Assembly: GCA_026018925.1 (NCBI GenBank)
Contig: JAKSZU010000007.1
Location: 98,605,501-98,669,500 of the forward strand
DNA from: Tupaia tana
Taxonomy: Eukaryota; Chordata; Mammalia; Scandentia; Tupaiidae
Length of the DNA: 64,000 nucleotides
Reading direction: 5' to 3'
Below the pieces are notes generated by a model. It worked only from the letters and a program-made list of their open reading frames with translations, made no database searches and was not told the DNA's origin. The translations under genes were made by a program, and so were the position numbers. This document shows, in pieces, positions 10,701 to 19,804 of this stretch. Positions within the stretch are counted from its first letter, which is position 1. The number at the start of each line of letters is the position of its first letter.

Positions 10701-11582
10701 CCCCCCGATTTCCTCCCTCTCATCCTCCTCATTTCCCACCCTTCTTGTGGAGGTGATGATGGTGAGAGCTGAACCGATCGGCGCTTGCTGCTGGCGTGCA
10801 GGGAGCTGCCCAGGCTGGGACCTCTACTTCGTAAGGGACGGTAGATTATTCCTGCGTGCCAGTCACCACTCTCACCACACTGATGAAGAGAACGAGGCAG
10901 AGACGCTAAGGAACTTGCCTAAATCCCAAAGCTAGTAAGCGATACAGCCAGGATTCAAACCCAGGCAGGCTGGTTCTAGAATCCTTCTTCTTAAACCACT
11001 CTGCTCTACTTTGTGAAAATTTGGAAGGATCAAGTTTCTTTGAATAAGTTTTTAAAAAAGTTAATAGACCTTATTTTTGTGTGTGCAGTGTTAGGTTTGC
11101 AGGAAAATTAAACAGAGTTCCAGCATGCCTCCTCACGATCACTCTCCGTTTCCCCTATTATTAACATCTGTCATCAGTAGAGTTCATTGATTATAATCAA
11201 GGGCTGGCATAATACATTATCATTAGCTAAGGCCCACAGAGATGACAGACATTAGGGTTCCTTTTTCGTGTTGCACATTCTGTAGGGTTTGGCTGACGTG
11301 TCATGATGTATCCACCATCACAGTGTCACCTCCACAGTCCTCACTGGTCAACTCTGATGTCTGTGTTTGGGCTCGCCCTAGGGGAGTGTGCCTGTGCACC
11401 TTCCTGCCACGCTCTGGACGAGAGTGCAGTGTCCTGATCATACTTCTGCTTGTGTCTGCAGGAACCCAGGTACCTCCAGGGCACCAGAGCGATGCCCTGC
11501 AGAAGCAGAGACAGGGCGCTCTCCTCAGGTCTTTGACGCCTCATCTGCTGCCTCGCCAGCTGGGCCACAGCACCCGCTGTGA
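6246..11582 (+). CDS. SELE: E-selectin, shortened and with altered C-terminus (spliced)
   Basis: Endothelial adhesion receptor that binds sialyl-Lewis x glycans on leukocytes and supports rolling on inflamed endothelium; type I plasma-membrane protein. Coding segments: 6246-6282, 6727-7110, 7824-8012, 8137-8325, 8529-8705, 9206-9316, 10149-10170, 10274-10348, 11462-11582. They total 1305 nt and keep one frame (434 aa; human 610 aa). Domain order is a 21-residue signal peptide, C-type lectin domain, three complement-control (CCP) repeats matching human CR4-CR6, a transmembrane helix and a cytoplasmic tail. The EGF exon and CR1-CR3 exons are not found. All internal domain exons are phase 1-1, so the lectin exon can splice to CR4 in frame. 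The tail loses the human-like ending and reads on into exon 14. Gene identity is very secure. Whether the short form is real or an assembly artefact is open. Confidence 0.9.
6727..7110 (+). CDS. SELE: SELE exon 3: C-type lectin domain
   Basis: It encodes the whole carbohydrate-recognition domain, from WSYSAST to LALCYT, aligning with human without gaps. Calcium- and sugar-binding positions are intact: Y48, the EPNN motif (E80, N82), E88, WND (N105, D106), plus Y94 and R97 in EIYIRR. Four disulfide cysteines are present. The acceptor is CTGTGCCCAG and the donor ACAG|GTAGGG. Ligand binding looks preserved at the level of the lectin domain itself. Confidence 0.97.
7111..7823. other. SELE: SELE intron joining lectin exon to CR4-like exon; EGF and CR1-3 exons absent
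   Basis: In human, exon 4 (EGF) and exons 5-7 (CR1-CR3) lie between these exons. All three frames of these 713 bases were read, and no cysteine-spaced EGF or CCP exon with splice sites was found. A (GT)n tract at about 7,700-7,734 lies inside. There is no N gap here. Confidence 0.85.
7700..7734. repeat. (GT)n microsatellite
   Basis: About 17 GT units lie in the shortened SELE intron. It is a possible site for replication slippage, deletion or mis-assembly. Confidence 0.95.
7824..8012 (+). CDS. SELE: SELE CCP repeat matching human CR4
   Basis: 189 nt, phase 1-1, between CTGTCTCAG and GAAG|GTAAAG. It encodes a 63-residue sushi repeat with six cysteines. [15 protein letters not shown] and [10 protein letters not shown] match human CR4 rather than CR1-CR3. 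This is the first CCP exon after the lectin exon here. Confidence 0.93.
8137..8325 (+). CDS. SELE: SELE CCP repeat matching human CR5
   Basis: 189 nt, phase 1-1, between GTCTTCCAG and CAAG|GTAGGG. It encodes [10 protein letters not shown]...APLCQ with six cysteines and the NSS and NFT glycosylation sequons. [20 protein letters not shown] aligns with human CR5. Confidence 0.94.
8529..8705 (+). CDS. SELE: SELE CCP repeat matching human CR6
   Basis: 177 nt, phase 1-1, between ATTTGCAG and CAAG|GTGACA. It encodes [20 protein letters not shown] and [17 protein letters not shown], a clear match to the membrane-proximal human CR6, which is also shorter (59 residues). Confidence 0.95.
9206..9316 (+). 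CDS. SELE: SELE transmembrane exon
   Basis: 111 nt. It encodes a short linker, then a hydrophobic helix ([20 protein letters not shown] and LLWLL) and the basic stop-transfer KHLRRK. Acceptor CTTTCCTCAG and donor AAAG|GTGAGG are consensus. Confidence 0.95.
9705..9866 (-). mobile_element. SINE fragment in SELE intron 11
   Basis: The CGCTATAGGGCATGTGC motif, an AGAGAGACAGAGGG body and CACCATACCACCTGCTGCC at the head end mark an older, shortened antisense SINE. Confidence 0.85.
10149..10170 (+). CDS. SELE: SELE small cytoplasmic exon
   Basis: 22 nt between TCTCTTGCAG and CCAG|GTAAGT. It encodes (A)KKFIPA, aligning with the human juxtamembrane tail AKKFVPA. A micro-exon here is also present in human. 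Confidence 0.92.
10274..10348 (+). CDS. SELE: SELE cytoplasmic exon 13, frame altered
   Basis: 75 nt between GTTCCACAG and ATCAG|GTGAGC. It encodes [12 protein letters not shown], aligning with human SCQSLESDGSYQ, then leaves the conserved ending. By my alignment the exon is 2 nt longer than human next to a run of seven T (10315-10321). The usual stop is therefore out of frame, and the open frame runs into exon 14. Confidence 0.88.
10870..11020 (+). mobile_element. MIR element in SELE intron 13
   Basis: AGGAACTTGCCTAAATCCC, AGCTAGTAAGCGATACAGCC and GGATTCAAACCCAGGC match the conserved core of the ancient MIR SINE. It is much older than the tRNA-SINE copies around it. Confidence 0.85.
11050..11350. 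mobile_element. Old L1-like fragment in SELE intron 13
   Basis: AT-rich sequence with phrases typical of old mammalian L1 3' regions, such as CATTAGGGTTC and ATGTATCCACCATCACAGTG. The assignment rests on general resemblance only. Confidence 0.4.
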
Positions 11583-12845
11583 CTTCAATGGATTCAAATC
11601 CAATGAGTAAGCCAATCTTCCCCCAAAAGACTGTTTCCCGGTCTCAGGATGAAGTGCTGGCTGCGAAGGGAAAGGGTATTCTCTTCAAGCAAAGGCAAAC
11701 AGACCGGGGCTCTGAACTCGCTTGGTTCCTTCGCTCACTCTCCCTAGCTCGCTGTGAAATCTTGGTGGGTGGACAGTACTTTATGAATTAGTTTCTTTCA
11801 CCTGCCCTTCACAGTGTTCCGACTGCTGATTAAATAGTTGCAGGTTTGGCAATAAATAACAATTATCAAGGGTTTAGAGGAAGCAAATCGGGCAAAAGTA
11901 TTCTATTTGTAACATGAAAAAAAGCGCGACACTTTGTTAATGGCCACAGGTGAATACATGGAAGGGTGCGAACGCTGCCAAATGCTCTGGGCACAGCTGA
12001 CGGAGTGCAGTCTGGACTGCTCGTACCCTCTGGGGTTCGGTGCTCCCGAGTGCTCTCGGAGGGCCTGTCCTTACTTGCACTGAGCATGGTACAATCTTCC
12101 GGACTCTCGATTCACTGTAAGCATTATGGGGATTCAAAACAACTGTCAGTGCCGTGCACCATAAAAACACAAGAGGTTATCCTAGCCAGGTCAGCACCTC
12201 TTTGTTCAACAAGTTCTCGTTTCACATCTGCACTATGGTTATTAAAAACGGGCAGATATAGTCCCCTAGCCATGCATGCTGCTGCTAACCAGTGGACAGT
12301 TCTGAGTGTTCTCACTCCAGCAGTTGTTTTGTAAAACAGGGAAGTATCGGGAGAGTGAAAATGGAAGTAGGGTTTGTAGCTCACCAGGTGTTTCTTTTAA
12401 ATGTGCGGCTTCCATGTTGAAAACACCCAAGAGGCCAGTGGTTCGGATATGATAAAAGTGTGAATTGAGACAAATGACGGTACTGTATAATGAGTGTCTT
12501 AGCTGAAAAAGCATGTAGAAATATGAAGATGTCTGTCAGATGTGTAAATGAGTAATTTTATATTTTACATATAACTTTAAATCCATCATAAAAAACTCAC
12601 CATATGAAGAGCTCATGGAGCAAGTTTTTAAAAAATTAAGATGTCTAATAATAGTACTCTAGCTGTCTTATTCCATGTGTTAGGATGCCTGGAAGAGGGG
12701 AACACGTGTGAGCAAGTATTCATGTTTATTTATGAGCAGGGTTTACCATTTCCATGGTTGATTGACCACTGCCAACAAGAAATTCATGGTCAGTAACTGG
12801 CAGTTCGACTCCAGGCTGGCGGGGTGTGAAAACCAAAACTCCTGG

Positions 12846-12999
12846 GCTAGCCCGAAGCCTAGTGTACGAGGAGACCCAGAACCCATGGCTGAAGGTGGTT
12901 GGGATTCCAGCCCAGTGGCTTGAACAACATGCCAGGTCCATGTGTGTGCCCCAGACCCAGACAGCCGCGAGAAGTGGAGAGGCAGGTGCTTTTGTTCTC

Positions 13000-13062
<63 letters not shown>

Positions 13063-13135
13063 GGTGAGCACACATTGCCTGACAATGAAAAAAAAAAGAA
13101 AAGAAAGAAAAGGTAAGGAAAAGAAAAAGAGAAAA
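12846..13135 (+). mobile_element. SINE inserted in the SELE 3'UTR
   Basis: A decayed sense SINE (TTGGGATTCCAG, CCCAGTGGCTTGAA, (CTTT)n, GGTGAGCACACATTGCC, poly(A)) interrupts a block that is continuous in human. The flanks CCAAAACTCCTG (12833) and CCAAACTCTCCTG (13142) look like a diverged target duplication. It carries a (CTTT)n expansion at about 12,999-13,063. Confidence 0.8.
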
Positions 13136-13552
13136 GAAAGTCCAAACTCTCCTGCACTTCCACAAACGTAGCACGTGTGGGAAAAGGAGCGTTTCGGAGG
13201 CGTGCCGGCTGATGGCTGTCCAGGGCAGAGCTGGCTGAGCGGGGAGGTGGGACCGGCCAGAACAGCGGAGGGGTGAAGAGGTGGAGCGACACTGGGCAAT
13301 GGCAGGGAGAGGACCCAGCACTGTGAGCAGGCCAAACACGGAGCGAGTTACCCTTTTTCCTAAAGTTGTTCAAGCGACGTGACTATTGACCTGTACTGCA
13401 TTAGAAATAACTGTGTGGAATATGAATGTGTTCTGTGTTTGGGTTTTATAAAGTATTTTAAGTTATGATTTTAAATGTTTCATGGTTTTCAAAGTATTTA
13501 TTTAAGCTTACGTTAGACTTGCTGTAAATGATGGGACACTACACAACTTGAC

Positions 13553-13558
13553 AATAAA
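13553..13558 (+). terminator. SELE: SELE distal polyadenylation signal
   Basis: AATAAA sits in TTGACAATAAACG, the same context as the distal human SELE poly(A) signal, followed by T/G-rich sequence. Confidence 0.85.
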
Positions 13559-13579
13559 CGCGTATCTATTTCTCTCTGT

Positions 13580-14215
13580 GTTTAGGTTCCTTTTTACATA
13601 TTTTATTTTATTTAGAAAAAAACTGGCATACTATAAAGCTCACCCTTTGAAAACGTATGGGCTCGTGCCACCATCAACACTCTCAGATCCCAGATTTCTC
13701 TCTCCCCACAAAGAAACCCTGTACCCACAGCAGTTCCTCTCCAGCCTTTCCTCCCTGAGCCCCTGGAAACGACCAATCAACTGTCTGTCTCTCTGAATTT
13801 ACCTTTTCTGACATCCCATAGAAATCGAATCACACAACACGGGGCCTCTGGTGTCCGGCTTTTCCACTAGAGCGATGTGTGCCAGGCCTGTCCCGGTAAC
13901 CGTCCCAGCAGCCTCGGTCCCCACGGCCGGCGGCTCCACCGTGGGGTATACAGTGCTGGTTTCTGTGCTCACCCAGCAGCCTCGGTCCTCACGGCCGGCG
14001 GCTCCACCGTGGGGTATACAGTGCTGGTTTCTGTGCTCACCCAGCAGCTGACGGACTTTGGGCCGTCTCTGCTTTCTGGCTGTGGTCAATGGTGCTGTGT
14101 GAACATCTGGGCACACGTTTTGTGTAGACTTAGGTTTTCAGTTCCACCAGGCATATCCCTTAAAGTGGGGCTGTGAGGTCATATGGTAACTTTATGTTTC
14201 ATTTTTTTAAGCTTT
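13580..14215 (-). mobile_element. Old L1-like 3' region, antisense
   Basis: Sequence such as GGGGCTGTGAGGTCATATGG and GAATTTACCTTTTCTGACAT resembles old mammalian L1 3' ends read in antisense. It contains an internal 68-bp tandem duplication. Family assignment is uncertain. Confidence 0.45.
13911..14046. repeat. 68-bp tandem duplication, CpG-rich
   Basis: Units at 13911-13978 and 13979-14046 differ at about one base (GGTCCCCACG versus GGTCCTCACG). The near identity suggests a recent duplication or a polymorphic minisatellite. Confidence 0.93.
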
Positions 14216-14700
14216 TGCTATCTTTGACAAGTTTCCCCCAAAATCAAATTCTAAATTAAGTTCTTTTGACCTCAGAATAACTTTTGTATGTTACAGAGGG
14301 CCCCTGAAACATCCAAAAGACATGTGTTAAACCGATCAGGCTTCCTTTAACGTATTAAAGGATATTGGAAAACATTGTCAAATCAAGTAATTTTAATCTT
14401 TTTAACATTATTATATGTATAAATAAGGTATACATGTATTTGTAAATATATATTATATATGTATCCTGTATTTATATATGTATTTATATTCCAAAATAAT
14501 TTAAAATTCCTAAAAGTCAATAATATTGCATTAATCAGGCAGCTGTAAGTAATACTAAACTAGTGTATGCCATAAATGTTGCCAAATTTCTTTATCAGGT
14601 GTAAATTATTGTCAAATCTTTAACTAGGTTTATTTCAAATCTTATTATCCATAGGTAATGACTTTAACATTTTTCTAAAAACTTTTTCCAAATGGCTATA
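14216..14700. other. Unassigned AT-rich DNA
   Basis: No gene or recognisable repeat family is seen. Base composition changes here from the GC-rich SELE region to AT-rich repeats. Confidence 0.4.
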
Positions 14701-14716
14701 ATCCAAGATTTAGTAT

Positions 14717-15480
14717 GTGGATGAAAGTGTCCTCTTTTCATTTGCCACATTAGATCTCACACCAGCCTCCCTGGTGCTGTTACATTTGGTAACCACCAAG
14801 GTGATGCACAGCTCATTGCTGTTGTTTCAGACACTCCAGAAACACAGGCACAACAATCGCATAACCTTTTTCACCAAAATGCTGCTGCCTTGTGCAAACA
14901 ATTGTCTATCACCAGACAACAGGCACATGACATTGTTAAAAACTGTCCAAACTGTGTTTCTTTCCTGTCTTCTCTTCCTATGGGCATCAACCCCAGGGGC
15001 CTGGTCCCCAATCACATTCGGCAGATGGATGTAACCCATTATGGTCCATTTGGATGACAAAGTTACATACATGTTACTGTCGACACCTATTCTGGTTTCG
15101 TCTTTGCTTCCCCCCGACAGGAAAAGCAGCCAAACATGTTATCACCCAGTGTCTTGCAGCACTGGCAGTGATGGGAAAACCAACGTGTAAAGACTGATAA
15201 TGGCCCAGCTTATGCTAGTAAGTCTTCTCAAAAGCTTTGTGATGCTTTCCACATTCTCCACACTACAGGCATCCCTTACAATCCACAGGGCCAAGCTATA
15301 GTGCAAAGGACCAACCAGTGTTCAAAAATGCAGTTAGAAAATAAAAAGGGAGAGATTAGGTAATCCTTAAAACTCTTCACTCAAGGCTTTCTCTTGCTTT
15401 ATATACTTTGAATTTTTTAAATTCTACCTCAGAGGGCCTCACAGCTGCAGAAATTCACTATCAAGGGAAAGAAAAGGCTA
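14717..15480 (+). pseudogene. Retroviral integrase remnant (class II-like)
   Basis: A stretch near 15,000-15,330 reads as an integrase core across several frames. The first catalytic Asp codon is at 15028-15030 (QMDVTH) and the second at 15196-15198 (DNGPAY). At the position of the catalytic Glu (IVQR) the codon is CAA (Gln, 15304-15306). Internal stops and frame changes make it inactive. Confidence 0.8.
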
Positions 15481-15630
15481 AACCTCGATATGCAAAATAG
15501 AAAGATCTTAGTTCAGGAGAGTGGAAAGGTCCTAACCCAATGTTAGCATGGGTTCAATGGTATGTTTGCATTTTTCCAGAATCATCACCAAGGCCAGTGT
15601 GGGTTCCCACACAACTTGTGAGACCGCTAA

Positions 15631-17575
15631 ATGATGGAACACCCCGAGGACAAATTCTTGATTCAGATGCAGAAGAAGATGAAAAACCTGACTCTGGACA
15701 CAGTGCCCAAAAAGGCAAAGAAAAGGAGAATTGTGAAATCGACACACACGACTCAGCACCCTTCATGGGGACAGATTAAATGCCTAACTGAGAGAGCCGA
15801 ACAGTTTACAGAAGAGGGGACATCAGTTACTGCTCCCCTACTATTACTGGATATGGTAAGTATTGTAGCCACTCAGGTAAGTGCACTACCCAGTACAAAT
15901 CAAAATAAGACATACTGGGCCTATGTCCCAGATCCTCCCATCTTTCATCCAGCCACTTGGAAGAATCCAGAAATTAAAGTATTCACAAATGAGTCACGTC
16001 GACTAGGGGGAATTCCTGCTGATCACCTTAACAATCAGTGGGAAAAATTTAAAATTTTGCTGTTTCTGTTTCACCCCCATTTGACTTTCCTCCACACAAG
16101 ATTCTTGTGTGCAGATAATACGAAGGATAAAAAGAGCCTTGTACAAGTCTATAATGAGACCCACACATGTTGGGTTACATTCCTTTCGCAACATACTACC
16201 TTTAAAAATGAATCCTTTTCTAATATGCCCATATTTCTACTTCATGCCCAACATTGTCATTCCAATTCAGATTTAATTCCAGAAATCCGTTACCCTCCCT
16301 GGATTTCATGTTAATATCATTCACCAGTCAAATTTATCTCTCACAACACAAAACTTTATCATTGGTCTTTTTGGAAACAGTCAATTACAGGAAGATTTGT
16401 TTCTAGTATATTAATGACCCTTGACAATCACCAACAAAAAGAACTTTGGAAAATAACCATGGTCCTTGATCACTCCAAAGTTTCATTCAGTGGGGACTCA
16501 CAGTTTCCCACCCAAACATTTGGATTTATGACATGTTTTCTGAAGCCTTATGCCATGATAGCTGGAATTCATAATTTTACTTACTAGAATAACAAGATAA
16601 AATAGATTGCACTAACTGTAACCTTATGAATTATGTAACTAGTTAAAATTTCAGCCAATACATATTAATATTACATCATCCCTCACGATGATGCTGGACT
16701 TCAAGTGTTACACAAAATTCAGTCAATTAGCAAGACCCAAAAATTTTGGGAAGCTGTCATTTTTGGAGTTCTCACTGCAATAACATTTCCTCCGTAGGAA
16801 TGTTAGCGGTTGCTTTATGTCAACAAATGCACGCTGCCACTTTTGTCAGTGCTCTTGCTCATAATACTTCTCATATGATGGGCCCTCAATTAGATATTAA
16901 TAAACATATAGCTGTCTGTTTGTGAGGGCGTGAAACTACTGTAGACAGCTTAAGAAAGTAGGTGTTTGTAATGCAGTTACAGGGACCAGCAGTTGTTGTA
17001 ATGGCTATGTCACTGGACTCCCATGTAGTCAACCCCCATTTGAATCCCAGACATGGTGGCTTAAATTCATGCCAGGTATGTGTGCATGTCTGCCCAAGAT
17101 CCTGAGAGGAGAATGGATGAGAAGGGATTGTAGTTGGCCATCCTCCCTGGGGGGGTGATTTCTGGCTTTCTGTCCCTCGGTCTTTTGGCAAGTGCACATG
17201 CCCTATAACAAAATGCTCTTTAAAAATGCAGTTACAAAGTCACTTGAGGTGTCATGAATTATTTCAATATATCTGTGTGACTCCTTTGCCATATAATGTC
17301 ACACATTGAAACTGGACTTCTATTTCAAATCATCTCCATGGTGTATGTTCTTCTAACTATTTCTGTAGATAAGAAAAATCTTCATAAACAGATCATAGAT
17401 CTACAAAATAGTTTTCTATTTTCATTTGATCATTCTGATTTAACCTCTAATATTTTGGGTCAAATTAAAGACACTAATCCTTTTATTATGCTTCGTCACC
17501 CCTTTATGGTATTTCTTGGTAATAATTTTGTCAATTATCTTGCTTATGTTTATTTTTCTGCTGGTCTGTAGAAAA
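15631..17575 (+). pseudogene. Envelope-like remnant of the class II provirus
   Basis: The longest open piece (15,631-16,314) lies directly after integrase and contains NxS/T sequons. A later piece (17,296-17,571) ends just before the 3' LTR region. Position between integrase and LTR supports env. I saw no fusion peptide or complete transmembrane subunit. Stops, frame changes and a SINE break it. Confidence 0.55.
16982..17224 (+). mobile_element. SINE inside the provirus
   Basis: A sense SINE flanked by a perfect 12-bp target duplication AATGCAGTTACA (16970-16981 and 17225-17236). It post-dates the provirus insertion. Confidence 0.92.
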
Positions 17576-17689
17576 ATAAATCATTAAATGAGAGCTCCAT
17601 GCAACAGCCATCCTGTTGGTGTCTGCCCCAGCGCTTGGCTTTATCTAAGGAAGAAGCGGGAAGAATGAGGCAAAGGGGACAGAGTAACA

Positions 17690-18416
17690 GTGGACACAGG
17701 CAGCCTGAGCCTAGGTAGCCAAAGCAACTAGTGCCGCCCAGACAAACTGGGCGTCTTTAAGCATAGTTCACGGCAACACTACATACCTGTATTTTACAAC
17801 ATTCCATAGATTCGTTGCCAGGTTAAAAACAATAAGAATAGCAGGTAACAAATCTATAAGAGCCTAGACATACTAAATAGGGTGTATCTGGGTATCGAAA
17901 CACAGCAAGAACCCCCTAATGTATTTTCTAGGGTTCCTGAAATATAAAGTCCATTTGCATTGTAATGGCCCAGAGTAAGGAGTAAGTCTTCAGACTTTGG
18001 TTATGATAATGACCAACATGGACCATGAATGAGGACCATTTGACCTCTAAAACTCTCACTTAAAGGAAAGAAGTTTTTCATTTCAATATGTAAGATGTTT
18101 TGTAGACTGGAAACTGCTGGTTTTGAGCTCAGAGACCCCAGGCTGAATGGTTCCAGACACCTGAAGAGGAATTTGATTATCTAAGGCCTCACCAATCAAG
18201 AATGCCCACGAGCTGATCACGCCCTCTTGAACCAATCACTGAACTGATCATGCACCAGGGACCTCTGCCCCTAATTTTGCCCTTAAAAACGTATGTGGGG
18301 AACATCTTGGGGAGACCGGGTCTTTTCAGCATGAGCTGCCCGCTCTCCTTGCTTTGCGCTTTGCAATAAAGCTGTACTTTCCTTCATCACACCATGTGCC
18401 TATGGCTTTGTCGACA
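17690..18416 (+). repeat. 3' LTR of the class II provirus (start approximate)
   Basis: A purine-rich tract ending AGGCAAAGGGGACAG precedes it. The poly(A) signal AATAAA is at 18365-18370 in a CTTTGCAATAAAGC context, and the LTR ends with CA near 18416. The start is inferred from the purine tract only. No second LTR is in the window. Confidence 0.6.
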
Positions 18417-18888
18417 GAAAAAAATAACCAACTGTAAAATTAATAATTAATAATTAATGCGGTTTATTTCCAAGCCAACTGTGAGTGACCTAGGCCGGAG
18501 AAGAGGCATACATGCCTTTTCTTGGGGTGATCATGTACAGAGGTTCCTTTTATTTGCTTTTGAGATTGACAGACAACATTTAGTGAAAAGATTTTCCATT
18601 GGTTTGGCCCAAAAAGGCAGGACATGTAGAAGGGGGGGCTTGTAGGTTATAGGTAGGTTCCACAATTCTTAGGTCGGTGATTGGAAGGGAAGATCTATGT
18701 CTTAGTTAAAGAAAGGCTTAATCTACATCTCAAGGAAAAGAGAAGTTCTGTGTCTTAGTTAAAGAAAAGGCTTAATCTACATCTCAAAGGTACTATGCCA
18801 GGAACAGGAGGTAGGAAGAATCCTGTTAATAAAAAATAAATGGTCCTTGATGTTTGTGGGCATGACTTCTCCAGTCCCCCCCTTTCTT
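18417..18888. other. Unassigned sequence with a short direct repeat
   Basis: A 30-35-bp phrase (TGTCTTAGTTAAAGAAA, then GGCTTAATCTACATCTCAA) occurs twice, near 18,698 and 18,750. No gene is recognised. Confidence 0.4.
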
Positions 18889-19148
18889 TTTTGGAGAAGT
18901 TTTCGCTATAGGGCACCTGCATTCGCCAGACAGACAGAGAGAGACAGAGAGACAGAAAGCGAGAAATCACCCCCCAGGGGGGATGGTCACACCGCAATCC
19001 CTTCTCCTCCATTCTCCTCTCCGGATCTTGGGCATGCACGCCCACGCGCCTGGTGTGAGTTTTAAGCCACCGGGTCCGGGACGCAAACCGTGTTCGGCTA
19101 CGTGGGAGTCCAGTGACATAGACGTTACGCTAACTGCTGGTTCCTCCC
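18889..19148 (-). mobile_element. tRNA-derived SINE, young
   Basis: Antisense copy with CGCTATAGGGCACCTGC, AATCACCCCCCAGGGGGGAT and the reversed head CGTTACGCTAACTGCTGG. Close to the young consensus. Confidence 0.92.
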
Positions 19149-19198
19149 TTTTGAAAAGATTTTGGAAAAAATAGGAAAAGTAGTCAGACTTCTGTCCA

Positions 19199-19345
19199 CA
19201 CTTTGCTGAACCTGGTAGATACACTTGCCAGAGAGACAGAAAGAAGAAAAGGCAAGAAATCACTCCCCAGGGGGAACAGCCAAATCCATCGTCCCTCCTC
19301 CTCCATTTTCTTCTTGGGATTTTGGGAAAGCATAAGTTCAAGCAC
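19199..19345 (-). mobile_element. SINE body fragment
   Basis: Contains GCCAGAGAGACAGAAAG and AATCACTCCCCAGGGGGAAC but lacks the tRNA-like head. It is interrupted or truncated near the next SINE. Confidence 0.75.
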
Positions 19346-19378
19346 AAGTTCCTTGTGTGTTTTTCTTTTCTTTTCTTT

Positions 19379-19648
19379 CTTTCTTTTTTTTTTTTTTTGA
19401 AAGTTTTTCTTGCGATAGGGTATGTGTGCTCCCCAGAAAGACAGAGAGAGACAGAAAAACAGAAAGTGAAACATCACCTCTCAGAGAGGATGGTCACGCC
19501 GCAATCCCTTCTCCTCCATTCTCTTCTCAGGATCTTGGGAACACATGCACACATTCCCAGAGTGAGTTTAAGCCACCATGTCCGGGGCGTGAAACACGGT
19601 CAACTACATGGGAGTCAAGCAACATAGCCATTATGTCAACTACTGGTT
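19379..19648 (-). mobile_element. tRNA-derived SINE
   Basis: Poly(T) start, TTGCGATAGGGTATGTG, CTCCATTCTCTTCTCAGGAT and reversed head ATGTCAACTACTGGTTA. Moderately diverged. Confidence 0.88.
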
Positions 19649-19649
19649 A

Positions 19650-19745
19650 CGCTCGTGTGTTTTTGAAGCCACTGGGTCTGGGACTCAAACCCCATGGTCA
19701 GCCATGTGGGATCAAGTGCCTTCACCACCATGGCCCCTGCAATTG
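19650..19745 (-). mobile_element. SINE head fragment, older type
   Basis: AAGCCACTGGGTCTGGGACTCAAACC and CACCACCATGGCCCCTGC are the reversed tRNA-like head of an older SINE. The body is missing. Confidence 0.7.
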
Positions 19746-19804
19746 TTTTCTAATTCATTTTAAGAAAGCAGAAACCATAAATCAATGCCAGGAGCTTATA
19801 CATT

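Larger units (their letters stand above)
11462..13575 (+). other. SELE: SELE exon 14: tail coding end and 3'UTR
   Basis: The acceptor TGTGTCTGCAG precedes 11462. In human this exon is entirely 3'UTR. Here the frame inherited from exon 13 stays open for 40 codons to TGA at 11580-11582. The rest aligns with the long human 3'UTR at several blocks. The last poly(A) signal AATAAA is at 13553-13558. AU-rich elements (ATTTA at 12728-12732; ATTTATTTA at 13496-13504) suggest rapid mRNA turnover, as known for SELE. Confidence 0.9.
14700..18416 (+). mobile_element. Decayed class II (betaretrovirus-like) endogenous retrovirus, 5'-truncated
   Basis: The order integrase, envelope-like sequence, polypurine tract and 3' LTR with AATAAA defines a provirus 3' half. 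No gag, protease or reverse transcriptase and no 5' LTR were found upstream. Every reading frame has stops or frameshifts, so it is non-functional. A SINE at 16,982-17,224 interrupts it. Class is inferred from the integrase. Confidence 0.8.

Noticed and set aside
12726-13373. 215-codon antisense frame in the SELE 3'UTR
   Set aside because: It runs through a simple (CTTT)n repeat and SINE sequence; no conserved protein.
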